DNA from: an uncultured Methanomethylovorans sp.
GTDB taxonomy: Archaea > Halobacteriota > Methanosarcinia > Methanosarcinales > Methanosarcinaceae
Direction of reading: 5' to 3'
Length of the DNA stretch: 5,960 nucleotides
Assembly (NCBI GenBank): GCA_937968035.1
Contig: CALBTS010000138.1
Span: forward strand, 1-5,960
Every line of letters begins with the position of its first letter. Positions within the stretch are counted from its first letter, which is position 1. Under the pieces are notes generated by a model. It did no database searches and was not told the origin of the DNA. It saw nothing but the letters and a program-made list of their open reading frames with translations. Made by a program: the position numbers and the translations under genes. This document shows positions 4,696 through 5,960 of the stretch, in pieces.

Positions 4696-4805
4696 CTATC
4701 GCATACCTTCCGGCCTGTTTATCAATGCCTTGCGGCTCACAGGTCCCGCATATTGGAAACATATTGTAATCAAAACAAATATTAAACACTAAAAATCAAT
4801 TAATT

Positions 4806-5444
4806 ATGAAAAAGAAAGTTTTACTTGATGCAAGAAAAGACCTGGCAGACCAGGCAGTAATTGACGCCCGCCGGGACGCCAAAGTTATGAGCGAATTGAT
4901 TGCTTACTTCAACTCAATGCCGGTGATTGCACCCATTGAGACAGCGGAGGAGGCAAAAGATTTCCTGACCCGGCCAACGCCCTTTTTTGAGGAGCGCATA
5001 TTGAGGGATTGCGGCGTGACCTTTGCCACAGGAGCGAAGCCCAGGGCCTCCACAATCGCCCAAATGTTTGAGATACCTCACAGCGCCTTTGTTGACAAAA
5101 TTACCTACACCCGCATAAAAGGCGTAAAACTCAACCTTTACAGCTTTGACGAAGCAACCAAGAAAATTGAGTTGATGCCGGAATCAGAAGCAGTGATCCG
5201 GGAGGAGTGGGCGCTTTACGTCGAAGAGGGAGCCGAAACTGAGGAGCTTGCACGGATACAGACCCTGGCCGATACTCTCAATGAGATGGCCCCCCGTTAC
5301 AGGCTCGACGGAACCGACCTTCACAGGCTTGTAGGCTCCTTGAGATTTTTAAGGACCGTACCGAAGCCCGGCGGAGGCTGGATGCTTGCCCCGGCCTTTG
5401 ACGAGATCAAAAAGAGGATAGGCAAACCTGCAAATCAGCTTTAA
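4806..5444 (+). CDS. Hypothetical protein
   Basis: I do not recognise this 212-aa protein. It is hydrophilic and probably cytoplasmic, with no signal peptide or membrane segment. Residues 1-33 are a charged helix (KKKVLLDARKDLADQAVIDARRDAK). Residues 60-110 hold a segment with RDCG and VTFATGAKPRASTIAQMFEIP. About 125-165 is acidic and helical (EEWALYVEEGAETEELARIQTL), and the C-terminus (170-205) is mixed, with KPGGGW. The start codon ATG at 4806 follows an AT-rich leader with no Shine-Dalgarno sequence, typical here. The codon choice resembles its neighbours. It lies downstream of dyad site 3, so it likely starts a new transcription unit, continued by the next frame, whose ATG is only 2 bases after this stop. 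It could belong to a phage-like or conjugative module; nothing in the sequence settles this. Confidence 0.82.
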   Translation: MKKKVLLDARKDLADQAVIDARRDAKVMSELIAYFNSMPVIAPIETAEEAKDFLTRPTPFFEERILRDCGVTFATGAKPRASTIAQMFEIPHSAFVDKITYTRIKGVKLNLYSFDEATKKIELMPESEAVIREEWALYVEEGAETEELARIQTLADTLNEMAPRYRLDGTDLHRLVGSLRFLRTVPKPGGGWMLAPAFDEIKKRIGKPANQL

Positions 5445-5446
5445 TA

Positions 5447-5917
5447 ATGGAACCTTTCTTTTGGCCCCTAACAGCGCCCGGTCCGTCACACTTCACGAAG
5501 GTGAACGCCGACGGAAGTATCGCCCTCCCGGAGCCATACAAACCGAAGTATCTGAATCACTCACCGAAGGCGAAGCCGGTTTCAGGCCAATTAACCAGGG
5601 AACAGGCAAATAAACGCATAGATGACTATTTCGCCCGCCTTGAGAATGAAATTTTAGAAGTAATTAATAATCAATTAAATAAAGGTAAAAAGATGAACAC
5701 AACAAACAAACCCGAACAGACATTTAACGCACAAAAACAGCAGATGCTTGAAAGACTGAACGGCATGAACAAAAAAATTAACATGGCCCTGGCTAAAGCA
5801 AAGGGACCGATCCGGGCCGGGAGTTTTTTCACCGGTGACGGCCAGCTGCTTGAATTTGGCGACGAGGTTATAGAGTTTACCGATGTCGCTGTGGGATCAG
5901 AGGCAAAGGTTGACGGT
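5447..5917 (+). CDS. Partial hypothetical protein, 3' end lost in adapter
   Basis: The frame opens with ATG at 5447, 2 bases after the previous stop, and has no stop before the window ends, so at least 157 genuine residues are present. The N-terminal part starts MEPFFWPLTAPGPSHF and is Pro-rich; residues 50-75 are helical (LTREQANKRIDDYFARLENEIL). An AT-rich stretch at 5650-5692 leads to Met83 (ATG 5693, after AAAGGTAAAAAG), which looks like an independent gene start. Either this is one protein, or the real gene starts at 5693 and the upstream frame happens to run into it. Residues 83-157 have a Gln/Lys-rich helix, then a beta-like segment (GQLLEFGDEVIEFTDVAVG). I do not recognise it. In-frame residues 158-171 (RSEERRVGKECRSR) are adapter-encoded and not part of the protein. 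Confidence 0.65.
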
Positions 5918-5960
5918 AGATCGGAAGAGCGTCGTGTAGGGAAAGAGTGTAGATCTCGGT
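5918..5960. other. Illumina TruSeq adapter contamination
   Basis: From 5918 to the end the sequence begins AGATCGGAAGAGC and continues as the reverse complement of the TruSeq universal adapter for all 43 bases. It is a library artefact: reads from a short insert ran into the adapter and the assembler kept it. The true sequence ends at about 5917, with a few bases of uncertainty at the junction. Confidence 0.97.

Larger units (their letters stand above)
4415..4805. other. Non-coding origin-like or control region
   Basis: I read these 391 bases as non-coding. They contain, in order, six iterons (4422-4491), an AT-rich stretch (about 4492-4545), a tight hairpin (4550-4568), a 10-bp palindrome AAAACGTTTT (4593-4602), two more hairpins (4604-4630, 4636-4674), dyad site 3 (4675-4695), TTCCGG (4708-4713), ATTGGAAAC (4752-4760) and an A-rich leader to the ATG at 4806. 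A 125-aa frame crosses it on the plus strand (ATG 4415, or 4541), but its start is iteron-encoded low complexity and it resembles nothing. A 71-aa minus-strand frame (4659-4444) is also possible. The arrangement of iterons, AT-rich DNA and dyads is that of replication origins and some transfer origins. No DnaA box or nic consensus is evident. Confidence 0.6.

Noticed and set aside
4415..4792. 125-aa plus-strand reading frame overlapping the 301-aa gene by ATGA, with an alternative ATG at 4541
   Set aside because: Its first 28 residues are iteron translation (Thr/Ser/Asp low complexity), the rest covers several hairpins and dyad site 3, and the sequence resembles no protein. The DNA structure explains the region better. 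The start at 4541 (83 aa) cannot be fully excluded.

Overview
This window looks like one end of an integrative mobile element (ICE, mobilisable island or prophage-like) from a Bacteroidota bacterium. Four things point there: a 451-aa tyrosine recombinase of the Bacteroidota arm-binding/SAM-like type; gene starts that mostly lack a Shine-Dalgarno sequence and sit behind A-rich leaders; a perfect Bacteroidota -7 promoter box (TAnnTTTG) in front of the small helix-turn-helix gene; and short, tightly packed genes on one strand, mostly without recognisable function. The last 43 bases (5918-5960) are not biological. They match the Illumina TruSeq adapter, so this is the artefactual end of an assembled contig, probably metagenomic.

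Layout. 1-237 is a non-coding left end with a bidirectional terminator-like hairpin, a 21-bp dyad with the 7-7-7 geometry of a recombinase core site, and several short direct and inverted repeats before the integrase. 238-1593 is the integrase, coupled by an ATGA overlap to a 210-aa protein of unknown function (1590-2222). 2223-2333 holds inverted repeats and a clear promoter for a 100-aa helix-turn-helix protein (2334-2636), a candidate excisionase or regulator. A second dyad lies across that gene's stop codon. Next comes a compact cluster: a 77-aa unknown protein (2749-2982), a 164-aa VRR-NUC-type nuclease (2997-3491) and a 301-aa unknown protein with a possible C-terminal DNA-binding region (3513-4418). 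4415-4805 is best read as a non-coding control or origin-like region: six ACGACATC iterons, an AT-rich stretch, a run of hairpins and a third copy of the dyad. It is followed by a 212-aa unknown protein (4806-5444) and an open-ended reading frame (5447 to the contig end) that runs into the adapter.

How the parts may work together. The integrase and the small helix-turn-helix protein fit an integration/excision module with its attachment site at the left. The nuclease, the 301-aa protein and the iteron/hairpin region fit a DNA-processing or replication module, but no recognisable replication initiator, relaxase or phage structural gene is visible. The most unusual signal is a motif, T(G/T)TAGC-N8-CGCTAC followed by TTCCGG, in three separate non-coding control regions at 41-68, 2632-2660 and 4675-4713. 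It suggests a shared regulator or recombination protein acting across the element.
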